Assembly (NCBI GenBank): GCA_020724265.1
Contig: DYHH01000011.1
Span: forward strand, 32,603 to 96,602
Source of the DNA: Melioribacter roseus
GTDB lineage: Bacteria > Bacteroidota > Ignavibacteria > Ignavibacteriales > Melioribacteraceae
Length of the DNA stretch: 64,000 bases
Direction: 5' to 3'
Under the pieces are notes generated by a model. It saw nothing but the letters and a program-made list of their open reading frames with translations. It was not told where the DNA came from and did no database searches. Below, one piece after another: positions 17,555 through 27,155 of this stretch; position 1 is the first letter of the stretch; the number at the start of each line of letters is the position of its first letter. The position numbers were made by a program, and so were the translations under genes.

Positions 17555-18949
17555 ATGAAAAGAATTAATTTCATAAAGCTTCTTTTAATATTTTTATTTA
17601 TCGCTATTACAAACTTCTCACAAGTAACTACAACCCGTGGTAATCTATTAGTTATCGATATGTATAGTACGGAAATTAATTTAGCGGATACTGTGGGGAA
17701 TTGGGAAAAGAATGTCTATTCAACCGGAACAGAAGACAGCTACTATATTGAAGTAATTAATAACATTGAAAAAAAATATTTTATACTCTCAAATAAAAAT
17801 TATGATTTCGATTTTGACTTGAATAATTCAACAAACAACTACTTACAAGAATTTCAAGATGATTTTTATAAACACATTCTTCACTATAACCAATGGTTTG
17901 ATGTTCCGGAACCTTATTTGCATTTCAACCCTTACATTAAAAAAGTTGAAAATGGCTTTTGGATTTTATTCGGGAATTTAGGTAACACATTTGTAAGAAA
18001 TGATGATTCGCTTTTTATTACACCAAATTATTCTGAATCTGATTTAATGCATATTGCCGGTAGAATTCACAACGAGGAACTCATTGTTTTTCGTCAAAAA
18101 GAGAGTTATTACCATATAAATAAATATTATCTCGTAGATTTATCCACCTCACCTCAAATAGAAAATATGCGACCAATTATTATTGAGCCTGATCAAAGCA
18201 ATAATTATATGTTTTCGATTACAAAGTTTTCTCATCTTGGGGATAATGCTTATGCATTTCTTTCGGCAGATGGACGGCTCTGGATTGCAGAGTATGAAAA
18301 TGATGGAATTAAACACAAGCTGAATCTGGTAATTTCACATGAATGGTTTAATTTGGATAATATTCAATTGATCGGTAATAATCTGTTTAAATCAGAGGCA
18401 GGTAAAATATACTCGCAACAGATTAATTCAATAGATTATTCAATAAGTGAAGAAGAGATATTTATAGAAAAAGTGAACTTCACTCATAATAACGGATTCA
18501 ATTCAAATTTCTTTTCCTTCATTCGCAATGACTCATTGATGATATATTCACTAAAAGAAAAAAGTTTTATAAACTCATTCTATCTCTCCGGAATAGATTA
18601 TCGAGGAAAAGTTTTAATTGATTCACCTTATGTTTATGTTCATCAAACATTAACAGTAACCGATGTTGAAGACGATAATATTAAAAACGAATTCTATTTA
18701 GAACAAAACTACCCCAACCCGTTTAATCCAACAACCAGTATCAGGTATCAAGTAGCAAGCATCAAGAGAGTCACCTTGAAAGTATATGATATTCTTGGTC
18801 GAGAAATAGTGACGTTGCTAAATGAAGTAAAACATCCCGGGAATTACGAAGTAAAATTTGATGCTTCTGAATTACCGAGCGGAGTTTATCTGTATAGACT
18901 TGAAGCCGGAAGTTTTTCTTCGGTTAAGAAACTAATGTTACTTAGATAA
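17555..18949 (+). CDS. T9SS-exported protein of unknown function
   Basis: From the ATG at 17555 (in-frame TTG and GTG lie just upstream) the protein has 464 aa, a signal peptide (KLLLIFLFIAITNFSQ) and a C-terminal type A sorting domain: NYPNPFNPTTSIRYQV, LKVYDILGREIVTLLNE, GVYLYRLEAG. The middle part is a beta-rich region with no family I recognise. The T9SS would carry it across the outer membrane and remove or anchor the tail. The last 160 nt or so of DNA are almost the same as in the gene ending at 23964. Confidence 0.82.
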   Translation: MKRINFIKLLLIFLFIAITNFSQVTTTRGNLLVIDMYSTEINLADTVGNWEKNVYSTGTEDSYYIEVINNIEKKYFILSNKNYDFDFDLNNSTNNYLQEFQDDFYKHILHYNQWFDVPEPYLHFNPYIKKVENGFWILFGNLGNTFVRNDDSLFITPNYSESDLMHIAGRIHNEELIVFRQKESYYHINKYYLVDLSTSPQIENMRPIIIEPDQSNNYMFSITKFSHLGDNAYAFLSADGRLWIAEYENDGIKHKLNLVISHEWFNLDNIQLIGNNLFKSEAGKIYSQQINSIDYSISEEEIFIEKVNFTHNNGFNSNFFSFIRNDSLMIYSLKEKSFINSFYLSGIDYRGKVLIDSPYVYVHQTLTVTDVEDDNIKNEFYLEQNYPNPFNPTTSIRYQVASIKRVTLKVYDILGREIVTLLNEVKHPGNYEVKFDASELPSGVYLYRLEAGSFSSVKKLMLLR

Positions 18950-19158
18950 TGATAAACCGATAATTAGTTAACCACCTGTTCAGCACATCATTAGTATTTA
19001 ATCTGCTTATTTTCAATATCTTATAATGCGATAAGTCATCGATATATCTTATTCTTTGTTCTAACTCCGAAACTTATTACCATAGCTAATCAAAGGGATT
19101 TTCTTTACAATTATTGTTAACAAAATCGCAGATTATTTTACAATTACGGAGGGATATC

Positions 19159-20421
19159 ATGAGGAAACTATTTCATTTCAACCATCTATTAAAAGTTGCA
19201 ATAATAATTTCTTTCAGTCTATCGATAACAGCACAGACTGATTTTTGGGAACCGAAAAACAACGGAATAACAAGTCCCAATATTAACATTAAAGAACTTG
19301 CAGTAAATTCCACAGATGATTTATTTGCAGCCGTTATGCTTCATGGTGTTTTTGTTTCAACCGATGGCGGTGAGACCTGGAATCAAAAAAATAGCGGGCT
19401 TACAAATTTAGAATTGCTTAGCATAGCAGTAACACCTTCTGATGAAATCTTTGTTGGAACTACAAACGGTATGTTCAAATCAACCAACAAAGGAGATACC
19501 TGGGAAAAAATAGAAATAGATTCTTACTTCAGCCGCTTTGCCAAAATTATTGCTAGTCCGAACGGATATTTGTTTGCAGCAGGTACTTTTGAAGGAATGT
19601 TTCGATCATTAGATAATGGAGCTAATTGGGAAAAGATTAACAATGGTTTGCTTGGCAGTGGAGATATTACTTCCTTATATGCAGATTTACATGGTCAGAT
19701 TTTAGCAGGAACAACTTTCGGAAGAATATATTTTACTAATAGTTACGGAGACGGATGGACTGAATCAAGTGTCGGTCTTCCACGTGTTACAACAGCTCCG
19801 GTTTTATCTATAGTTGAGAATGTGGATGAAAAATATTTCCTTGGAACCGGACAAGGTGTTTATCGCTCCACGGATTACGGTTTGAACTGGAGTCAAGTCC
19901 ACTCCGGTGGTGGCAATGGTTATGTGCACTCTTTATTAGTTGATCATTATGATAATGTGTATATCGGAACAGGGAATAGCGGTGTTTACATGTCCTCTAA
20001 TAATGGTGAGGATTGGCAGCAAATAAACAGCGGTTTAACACATCCCGGTGTTTATTCCATGGTAATTAATTCAAGCGGGTATATATTTATAACAACCGGT
20101 GACGGCATATTTAAATCAACTCGATCAGTTGTTTCTGTTGAAGAAGAAAATATTCAAAGTGAATTTTCGCTAGAGCAAAACTATCCCAATCCGTTTAATC
20201 CAACAACAATTATTAGTTATACTGTATCAAAAAAATGTAATGTTAACATTAAAATTTATGATCTGCTTGGTAAAGAAATCATTCAACTTATAGATATGGA
20301 GCAGGTAGCAGGTTCATATAAAATTTCATTTAATGCCGAAAATCTTTCATCGGGAGTTTATTTATACAAAATAATTGCCGGTAGTTTTGTCGATTCTAAA
20401 AAAATGTTATTAATACGTTGA
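19159..20421 (+). CDS. BNR/sortilin-like beta-propeller protein with T9SS tail
   Basis: The start at 19159 is set by an excellent SD (cggaggg) and the signal peptide that follows (MRKLFHFNHLLKVAIIISF). The body of this 420-aa protein has repeated blades with the pattern S-T-D-x-G-x-x-W (VSTDGGETWNQ, KSTNKGDTWEK, RSTDYGLNWSQ, MSSNNGEDWQQ), as in BNR/Vps10-type propellers. It ends with the sorting domain (NYPNPFNPTT, DLLGKEIIQLI, SGVYLYKII). A surface or secreted binding role is likely; the ligand is unknown. Confidence 0.87.
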   Translation: MRKLFHFNHLLKVAIIISFSLSITAQTDFWEPKNNGITSPNINIKELAVNSTDDLFAAVMLHGVFVSTDGGETWNQKNSGLTNLELLSIAVTPSDEIFVGTTNGMFKSTNKGDTWEKIEIDSYFSRFAKIIASPNGYLFAAGTFEGMFRSLDNGANWEKINNGLLGSGDITSLYADLHGQILAGTTFGRIYFTNSYGDGWTESSVGLPRVTTAPVLSIVENVDEKYFLGTGQGVYRSTDYGLNWSQVHSGGGNGYVHSLLVDHYDNVYIGTGNSGVYMSSNNGEDWQQINSGLTHPGVYSMVINSSGYIFITTGDGIFKSTRSVVSVEEENIQSEFSLEQNYPNPFNPTTIISYTVSKKCNVNIKIYDLLGKEIIQLIDMEQVAGSYKISFNAENLSSGVYLYKIIAGSFVDSKKMLLIR

Positions 20422-20495
20422 TATTGTGTATCAGAAAGATATTTATCAATTAAGATAATGAAGCGAAATATTTTAATAACTATCTGGAGGAAATC

Positions 20496-22007
20496 ATGAA
20501 GCCTTTGGGATATCTGATTTTATTCATATTATTCCTCTCGTTTACAAAAGCTCAAACGTCCAATCAATATCAACAATCTTTCGATGAGGATGTCTTAGGG
20601 TGGAGTCACACAGCGTGGAATGCAAATCTATATGCAGAGAATAGTTTGATGTATTTTCAAACAAATGAACCAGAGGATTTTGCTTTTTTGTTCCCTCCTA
20701 TACCAGCCACAAAGAACGACTTTTCTCTTAAAATTTTTGGAGGGGGCATAAACAACCCGTTTATTTCTGGTATTATTGGTAGAGCTGGATTTAAATCTTT
20801 TATTGGTTTTTATATAACATCCGGTTTAATTTTCGTTGTATACACTAATGATATAATGGATTATACTAATCCGAGTATGACGTTATTACACGGTCAACCT
20901 TTTCAAGAAATTTCTAATCTAGAACTTAATGTATATATAACCGGGAACGACTTAAATATTCTAGCCTATCTAAACGATGGACTTATTTATAGCGGGCAAA
21001 TTACTGATGCTGAAAATGACTTATTGAATGGGCAAATTGTTCTTGGAGCATCAGCTAATAACGATGAACATATTTCATTTGTACTTGATGAGATTCAAAT
21101 AAATTATAATTCTATAAACGAAACACCGGGTTATTTTATAGACGAGTTCACTTATGATTATTCTCCTTGGTTTCGATTTGGTGATTTGGAAAATGCCGCA
21201 CCTTCAATCTCTATAGGTGGGGGATACCTTAATTTTATATATAACCAACCTGTAGAAACTGAACTGATTGTCTCTGCACCAGTTGGGGCAACAAGAAATT
21301 TTTCTGTCGAAGTTGAAGCCAATGGATTTCTATCTAACGGTACTATTGGCATAGGAAGGTTTGTTGACTATCATACTTATACTAGCCTTTGGATTGAAGA
21401 AGGGAATTTGTATTTAGGATATTTGGATGGTCAAATAATCGATGATCCGTATGTTGTCAACCAGATTTCTGTTGGAGATATGGATATTCAGAAAATAAAA
21501 TTCAGTGTAACAGGAACCCCACCTATTTTGGAATTGTCTGGTTGGATAAATGATAATCTTATATTAACTGGAAATATTAACGACGCTAGTCCCAAACTTG
21601 GTTATGGACATTTGTCGCTTTCTGTTGAAAAGTCGAACATCTACAATTTTTTAGTTGATCGTATCGTGATTACATACGACGATTATTTAACAAATCTGGA
21701 GGAGGATAATCCGTTCTTAAAGAAAGAGTTTACTCTATGGCAAAACTATCCCAATCCCTTTAATCCAACAACAATAATAAAATTCACAATTCCAAATGTA
21801 GGGGACGAAAATATTAGCTCCCAACAAGCTAAGTTAATAGTTTATGACATACTCGGTAATGAAGTACAAAAACTATTTAGTGAGAGTAAAGCACCCGGTA
21901 TTTATGAAGTTGAATTCAACGCAAACAATCTTGCAAGTGGAGTTTACTTTTATCAATTACGGAGCGGTAATTATGTAAGTACCAAGAAGATGATGTTAAT
22001 ACGTTAA
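20496..22007 (+). CDS. T9SS-exported protein with two jelly-roll-like repeats
   Basis: The 503-aa protein has a signal peptide (residues 1-19), two related beta-sandwich repeats of about 190 aa (starting near QQSFDEDVLGW and IDEFTYDYSPW) and a T9SS sorting tail (NYPNPFNPTTIIKF, LIVYDILGNEV, GVYFYQL). The repeats look like LamG/concanavalin-type carbohydrate-binding folds, which is inference. The SD (ggagg) is strong. It is a paralogue of the next gene at 22468, so the pair arose by tandem duplication. Confidence 0.82.
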   Translation: MKPLGYLILFILFLSFTKAQTSNQYQQSFDEDVLGWSHTAWNANLYAENSLMYFQTNEPEDFAFLFPPIPATKNDFSLKIFGGGINNPFISGIIGRAGFKSFIGFYITSGLIFVVYTNDIMDYTNPSMTLLHGQPFQEISNLELNVYITGNDLNILAYLNDGLIYSGQITDAENDLLNGQIVLGASANNDEHISFVLDEIQINYNSINETPGYFIDEFTYDYSPWFRFGDLENAAPSISIGGGYLNFIYNQPVETELIVSAPVGATRNFSVEVEANGFLSNGTIGIGRFVDYHTYTSLWIEEGNLYLGYLDGQIIDDPYVVNQISVGDMDIQKIKFSVTGTPPILELSGWINDNLILTGNINDASPKLGYGHLSLSVEKSNIYNFLVDRIVITYDDYLTNLEEDNPFLKKEFTLWQNYPNPFNPTTIIKFTIPNVGDENISSQQAKLIVYDILGNEVQKLFSESKAPGIYEVEFNANNLASGVYFYQLRSGNYVSTKKMMLIR

Positions 22008-22027
22008 TTACCACATAATACATATAG

Positions 22028-22060
22028 CCCCGCTTTCTAAATTTTTGAAAGCGGGGTTTT
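22028..22060 (+). terminator. intrinsic terminator
   Basis: A perfect 10-bp stem (ccccgctttc / gaaagcgggg) with a 9-nt loop is followed by TTTT. It ends the transcript of the gene stopping at 22007. Confidence 0.85.
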
Positions 22061-22467
22061 CTATATATTAATTTCTATAAATATTTCCATAAATTTATTC
22101 TTAAAATCTGCAAAGCTTATGATTCTGATTTTGTTTTGAAAACGCTACTCCTTAATGAATAATCACCCGGTTTACTCATCAAAGGGAGGATTTATTTTTG
22201 TATTTACTTAATAATAGAAATACTTCTCAACTATTATTGAACCTAAATTTGATTTCCTATCCAACTAAACTAAGGTAGTTCTGTTTTCATAGCTTTTTTT
22301 TGCAGAATTATTTACCTTTTTAAAAAATTAAATCGTTTTTCAGTATAAAGTTATTTTTACCGACTGAAGTTAATCTTCTTTTTATACCTCCATTAGATAA
22401 AAACATTATTCATATAAATATTCTTTCACGATAAAAAGCAGCTACAAAAAACGTCTAGGGAGGTGTT
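22061..22467. other. 407-nt AT-rich intergenic region
   Basis: No gene is seen. At 22184-22210 the strings gggagg and tatttactta recur in the same order as in the SD and first codons of the gene at 22468 (gggagg, then atg, tatttactta), which may be a decayed copy of that gene start. The promoter for the next gene must lie here, but I cannot name its boxes. Confidence 0.4.
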
Positions 22468-23964
22468 ATGTATTTACTTAAAAGACTTTCACTTTTGCTG
22501 ATTGTTTTTTTTATTTCGTTTAATGCACAAACGACACATCAATACTATCAAACGTTTGACAACAACATTTTAGGTTGGGCTACTACCGCTTATGGTGCGG
22601 ATTTTTATGTACAAGACGGTTTGCTTCATTTTCAAACTGATGAACCCGAAGATTATATTTTTCTTTTTCCTCCAATTCCGGCAACAATGTATGATTTCTC
22701 AATAAAAGCCTTTGGCGGTGAATCTCAAACTGAAGGGGATATGGTAGGTTGGTTTGGAAGAATAGGTTTTAAATCTGCTCTAGTACTCGTAATTGATCTA
22801 GATACGCTGAAACTGTTTTATTCAAACAATATTGAAGATTATTATGATCCCGATGAAACTTATTTTTATGATTACCCTTTGCCTAATGAATTATCAAGCT
22901 TAGAATTAAAGGCTAATGTTCATGGGAATAATTTAAACGTCGCTGTATATCTTAACGAAACTCTTACACATAATGGATTAATTGAAAATGCTCCGGGTGA
23001 CCTTCTTTATGGACAAATTGTTATCGGGGTTAGCCCTGATGAAAGCGATAATATTTCTTTTTCTGTTGATGCAGTACAAATTGACTATAATCCTTTCAAT
23101 GAAACACCGGGCAATTTTGTTGATAATTTCCAATTCGATTATTCTCCATGGTTTAGATGCGGTGATTGGGAACATGCTGCTCAGTCTATTACAATCGGTA
23201 ACGGTAAGCTGAACTTTAATTACGATCAAAATGAAGATAGTTATTTTTACGTAATTGCCCCAGTAGGTGCAGTAAGTGATTTTTCGATGGAAATACAATC
23301 CGATAACTTTCTAAAAAACGGTGAATCGATTTCAAGATTTATTGATATGAACACTTATGTCTCTTTATTTTTTGATGAAGATGTAATGTATTTCGGGTAT
23401 TTGGATGGACAGCAAGTCTATGATCCGTTTATTGTTGCGCAAATTCCGGTAGGAGGTATAGATATCCAAAAAGTTAAGTTCGGGGTCGAAGGTACACCTC
23501 CTTTATTAGAGCTGAAAGGTTGGGTTAATGATGACCTAATACTAACCGGTTCAATAAATAATGCAAGTGAAAATTTGGGGCAGGGATTTTTAATGTTTGC
23601 TTTAGAAGGAGGTAATCATTATAACTTTTCCGTTGATCAAATATCAATAACATACGATGAGTTTTTGACAAGCATTAATGAAAATATATCTTTACTAAAA
23701 AATGATTTTACTCTATTTCAAAACTACCCCAACCCGTTTAATCCAACAACCAGTATCAGGTATCAAGTAGCAAGTATCAAGAGAGTCACCTTAAAAGTAT
23801 ATGATATTCTTGGTCGAGAAATAGTGACGTTGCTAAATGAAATAAAACATCCCGGTAATTACGAAGTAAAATTTGATGCAAACGACCTTACAAGCGGGGT
23901 ATATTTTTATCGATTGCAGTACGGCAATAATTTTATAACTAAAAAATTTGTCGTGCTAAGATAA
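22468..23964 (+). CDS. T9SS-exported protein, paralogue of the preceding gene
   Basis: The 498-aa protein has the same design as its neighbour: signal peptide, two beta-sandwich repeats (QTFDNNILGW and VDNFQFDYSPW) and a T9SS tail (NYPNPFNPTTSIRYQV). Long stretches such as EPEDYIFLFPPIPAT match the paralogue closely. Its sorting tail, however, does not resemble the paralogue's tail but is nearly identical at DNA level to that of the gene at 17555, indicating tail exchange. A strong SD (gggagg) precedes the ATG. Confidence 0.82.
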   Translation: MYLLKRLSLLLIVFFISFNAQTTHQYYQTFDNNILGWATTAYGADFYVQDGLLHFQTDEPEDYIFLFPPIPATMYDFSIKAFGGESQTEGDMVGWFGRIGFKSALVLVIDLDTLKLFYSNNIEDYYDPDETYFYDYPLPNELSSLELKANVHGNNLNVAVYLNETLTHNGLIENAPGDLLYGQIVIGVSPDESDNISFSVDAVQIDYNPFNETPGNFVDNFQFDYSPWFRCGDWEHAAQSITIGNGKLNFNYDQNEDSYFYVIAPVGAVSDFSMEIQSDNFLKNGESISRFIDMNTYVSLFFDEDVMYFGYLDGQQVYDPFIVAQIPVGGIDIQKVKFGVEGTPPLLELKGWVNDDLILTGSINNASENLGQGFLMFALEGGNHYNFSVDQISITYDEFLTSINENISLLKNDFTLFQNYPNPFNPTTSIRYQVASIKRVTLKVYDILGREIVTLLNEIKHPGNYEVKFDANDLTSGVYFYRLQYGNNFITKKFVVLR

Positions 23965-23982
23965 ATCGACGTTCAATTCTAA

Positions 23983-24019
23983 AAAGACCTTAAGAGAAAA
24001 ACACTTCTTTAAGGTCTTT
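23983..24019 (+). terminator. probable intrinsic terminator
   Basis: An 11-bp perfect stem (aaagaccttaa / ttaaggtcttt) with a 15-nt loop follows the T9SS gene ending at 23964. The T tract is part of the stem's right arm, so efficiency is uncertain. Confidence 0.6.
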
Positions 24020-24078
24020 ACTTATCTAAAGAATTCTCTATATATTTCCATTAATCAGTTAACCGAATAAATAATTAT

Positions 24079-25098
24079 ATGAGTAAAACTTTGCAGGAAA
24101 ATTTCAATATACTTTTTAGGACTTGGTGTGGCGAAGAAATTTATAAAATCACTCCGTTTAAATCATCGGGGTCAAACAGGAAGTACTTTCGATTAATTAG
24201 CAATTCATTTTCGGCAATTGGTGTTCATAATCAAGACAAAAAAGAAAACAATGCCTTTCTAACTTTTGCGGAACATTTTTTGAATAAAGGTCTAAGTGTG
24301 CCAAAAGTTTATCAACATGATTTATCCAACAATATTTATATACAAGAAGACCTTGGTGATAACACGTTATTTGACTTGCTGCTGACGAATGGATTTTCCG
24401 AAAAAGTTGAAATGTATTATCATGAAGCACTCAAACAACTAGTAAAATTTCAAATCGACGCCGGGATTGATTTAGATTATTCGGTATGTTATCCTCGCGA
24501 TAGATTTGACTTGCAATCTATTTTGTGGGATTTGAACTACTTCAAATATTACTTCCTCAAACCTGCCGGTATTCAATTTGACGAACAGGAATTAGAAGAT
24601 GATTTCAATACTTTAGTAAATTTCCTGCTGCAAACCGAAATTGATTTTTTTATGTACCGTGATTTTCAAGCTCGGAATATTATGATTAAAAATGAGCAGC
24701 TTTACTTTATTGATTTTCAAGGAGGACGAAAAGGGGCATTGCAATATGATCCGGCATCCCTTATTTGGAGCGCACGCGCTAATCTTCCCTTTTCACAGAA
24801 AGAAAATTTATTGAATTATTATTTAGATGAACTTAATAAGCGAATAAAAATAAATGACAAAGAATTTAAAAAATATTATTACGGTTATGTTTTAATCCGT
24901 ATATTGCAAACACTCGGGGCTTATGGTTTTAGAGGGTATTTAGAACGCAAAGACCATTTCTTAAATAGTATTCCTTTTGCACTCAACAATATTAAATGGC
25001 TTTTAGAGAATAATAAGATAGATCTTACATTAAACGAGTTAATTTCTGCGTTGAATAAGTTGTTAAAAATAGATTTAGATAAAAAGATTTTTGGGTAA
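24079..25098 (+). CDS. APH-type sugar kinase, AmgK-like
   Basis: The 339-aa protein has the aminoglycoside phosphotransferase kinase fold: a lysine-poor N-lobe, the catalytic loop YRDFQARNIMI (Asp and Asn in HxDxxxxN positions) and the metal motif IDFQGG. Proteins with this loop that stand next to a MurU-type nucleotidyltransferase act as anomeric kinases on N-acetylmuramate/N-acetylglucosamine in cell-wall recycling (AmgK of Pseudomonas). The context here is exactly that: a RapZ-C gene follows after 3 nt and a MurU-like gene overlaps it. Substrate is inferred from context. Confidence 0.82.
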   Translation: MSKTLQENFNILFRTWCGEEIYKITPFKSSGSNRKYFRLISNSFSAIGVHNQDKKENNAFLTFAEHFLNKGLSVPKVYQHDLSNNIYIQEDLGDNTLFDLLLTNGFSEKVEMYYHEALKQLVKFQIDAGIDLDYSVCYPRDRFDLQSILWDLNYFKYYFLKPAGIQFDEQELEDDFNTLVNFLLQTEIDFFMYRDFQARNIMIKNEQLYFIDFQGGRKGALQYDPASLIWSARANLPFSQKENLLNYYLDELNKRIKINDKEFKKYYYGYVLIRILQTLGAYGFRGYLERKDHFLNSIPFALNNIKWLLENNKIDLTLNELISALNKLLKIDLDKKIFG

Positions 25099-25101
25099 TT
25101 T

Positions 25102-25503
25102 ATGATAAAACTTACCATAACAAGTTTTTCTTATAGAAGCGGGATCCCGGAAGATAAATACGGTAACGGAGGCGGGTATGTTTTTGATTGCAGATTATTG
25201 CATAACCCCGGCAGGTATGAAAAATACAAAACCTTAACCGGCAAAGATAAAGAGGTAATAGACTTTCTTGAAAATAATAGTGATGCTAACAAATTTATAA
25301 AAGTTGTTAAAAGTATTATTTATAAAACAATAACTGCATATAAAAAAAATAATTATACCAATCTTATGATAAACTTCGGTTGTACCGGTGGAAGACATCG
25401 TTCTGTATATTGTGCTGAAAGAATTGCTAATCGATTAATATATGTCCCAGGTGTTGAAGTGGAGTTGATTCATACTGAGTTAGAAAAGGAGGTTAATAAA
25501 TGA
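25102..25503 (+). CDS. stand-alone RapZ C-terminal domain protein
   Basis: The 133-aa protein matches only the C-terminal half of RapZ: SFSYRSGIPEDKYG at the start, FDCRLLHNPGRY, LTGKDKEV and the signature GCTGGRHRSVYCAERIA. The N-terminal P-loop kinase half of E. coli RapZ is absent. In E. coli this C-terminal domain binds glucosamine-6-phosphate and regulates GlmS through a small RNA. Placed between an amino-sugar kinase and a MurU-like enzyme, it may sense an amino-sugar phosphate here; that is inference. It overlaps the next gene by 4 nt. Confidence 0.87.
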   Translation: MIKLTITSFSYRSGIPEDKYGNGGGYVFDCRLLHNPGRYEKYKTLTGKDKEVIDFLENNSDANKFIKVVKSIIYKTITAYKKNNYTNLMINFGCTGGRHRSVYCAERIANRLIYVPGVEVELIHTELEKEVNK

Positions 25504-26207
25504 AAGCAATGATATTCGCTGCAGGGTTAGGTACAAGACTTCGTCCGATTACCGACAAAACACCCAAACCGTTAGTTCAAATTAAGGGGAAAACACTTCT
25601 TGAGATTACTATTCAAAAATTGATTGAAAATGATTTTGATGAAATAATTATCAATGTGCATCATTTAGCAGATCAAATAATTTCTTTTCTCAACGAAAAA
25701 AAAATCAATGCTCGAATTGAAATATCAGATGAAAGCAAACAACTTTTAGATACAGGCGGCGGACTAAAAAAAGCTTCTTGGTTTTTTGATGACGGTAAAC
25801 CCTTTCTTGTTTATAATGTTGATATTGTTTCAAATCTTGATCTAAAAAAGATTTATCATACTCATCAGCAAAACGAAGTAATAGCTACACTTGCAGTTAG
25901 TAAAAGAAAGACCTCACGTTATTTTATTTTTGATGAAGAGGGAATACTCTCGGGATGGCAGAATGTAAAAACTAACGAACAAAAAATTACAAGAAACATA
26001 ACCTCCATTAATAAACTTGCGTTCAGCGGTATTCAGGTAATTGACCCGGAATTATTTAAATTCTTTCCCGAAGCGGAAGTTTTTTCAATAGTTGACCTTT
26101 ATTTAACAACGTCCAAGTTAGAAAAAATAAAATCATATCAACATGAGGATTCACACTGGTATGATGTTGGAAATATGGAAGAATTAGAATTATTAAATCA
26201 AAACTGA
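25500..26207 (+). CDS. nucleotidyltransferase, MurU-like
   Basis: The 235-aa protein has the NTP-transferase signature MKAMIFAAGLGTRLRPIT with TPKPLVQIKGK, and the metal-binding VYNVDIVSN. In the recycling pathway MurU makes UDP-MurNAc from MurNAc-1-phosphate; related enzymes make other NDP-sugars. The ATG overlaps the RapZ-C stop (ATGA) and the upstream kinase would supply the sugar-1-phosphate, so MurU function is the best guess. The operon ends here. Confidence 0.83.
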   Translation: MKAMIFAAGLGTRLRPITDKTPKPLVQIKGKTLLEITIQKLIENDFDEIIINVHHLADQIISFLNEKKINARIEISDESKQLLDTGGGLKKASWFFDDGKPFLVYNVDIVSNLDLKKIYHTHQQNEVIATLAVSKRKTSRYFIFDEEGILSGWQNVKTNEQKITRNITSINKLAFSGIQVIDPELFKFFPEAEVFSIVDLYLTTSKLEKIKSYQHEDSHWYDVGNMEELELLNQN

Positions 26208-26401
26208 GTAATTGATAAAAGAATCTACTTAATAAATTGTCCCCATCATGTTTTCTGAACCTTCCAACGTAAAGAATTTCCTCGTTTCAATTTGAAACAA
26301 CAATCAATTTGATACAATTATTTGATTAAGAATAGCCGAAAAAAGCAAAAAAATGCTTAAAAGGACATGGCATATCAATTGTTTAATATAGTGTAAATGC
26401 A

Positions 26402-26517
26402 CCCTCATTTTAGACGTAAAAAAAATTCGAACACACGTCTGGTTCGTTACTGAGAGGGCGGAACATTTGGTTGTCTCTTGGCTGGTGGCAACTAAATCTC
26501 TTTCGCCCTTCTTTTTT
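26402..26517 (+). ncRNA. structured leader/attenuator-like RNA upstream of rpmH
   Basis: On the plus strand, CCCTC (26402-26406) can pair with GAGGG (26454-26458), enclosing AGACGT/ACGTCT (26412-26417 with 26435-26440). The same GGG bases can pair instead in AGGGCG/CGCCCT (26455-26460 with 26504-26509), followed by TCTTTTTT. The second stem encloses a 10-bp hairpin, 26466-26475 with 26487-26496, that includes two G-U pairs, which supports plus-strand RNA. This is a terminator/anti-terminator layout. It lies 88 nt before rpmH in a 398-nt gap with no other gene. No known riboswitch class was recognised. Confidence 0.5.
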
Positions 26518-26542
26518 GCTATAACTCCTTTCTTGTAAATAA

Positions 26543-26749
<207 letters not shown>

Positions 26750-26753
26750 AGAT

Positions 26754-27155
26754 GTGAAGAAGCAAGGTTTTTCAAGATCAGAACGAATTAAACGAAAAAA
26801 TGATTTTGAAAAGGTCTATAATTTTGGTACTACAATTTACTCTTCCGGTAGAAAATTAAAAGCAACGTATTTTTTCGATAAAACAAACGAACGCGGCTTA
26901 ATTAAAGCTGCGTTTGCTGTTCATAAGAAGGCAGGCAAAGCCGTTTGGCGTAATAGGATGAAACGATTGTTAAGAGAGTCGTTCCGCCTTAATAAAGAGA
27001 ATTTTTACGATAGTTTGAATTTATCCGGCTATATGTTGTTAATAATTTTTTCACCGAATACTATTAATGAAAAGACCGATAAAAAAATTAAACTTGCTGA
27101 GGTTATGCCTTCATTGGTAGAGATAATGAGCAAAATTAATGTTCCCGAAAAATAG
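26754..27155 (+). CDS. rnpA: ribonuclease P protein component
   Basis: The 133-aa basic protein starts at a GTG and has the RnpA features RSERIKRKNDFEKVYNFG and the RNR-like motif KAVWRNRMKRLLRESFR. It binds the catalytic RNase P RNA and helps tRNA 5' maturation. It sits between rpmH (4 nt) and yidD (no gap), the standard arrangement. Confidence 0.95.
   Translation: MKKQGFSRSERIKRKNDFEKVYNFGTTIYSSGRKLKATYFFDKTNERGLIKAAFAVHKKAGKAVWRNRMKRLLRESFRLNKENFYDSLNLSGYMLLIIFSPNTINEKTDKKIKLAEVMPSLVEIMSKINVPEK

Noticed and set aside
26402..26517. Signal recognition particle RNA, 6S RNA or TPP riboswitch
   Set aside because: No GGAA-loop/AGCAGC core of SRP RNA, no long rod with central bubble, and the CTGAGA string lacks the second TPP motif.
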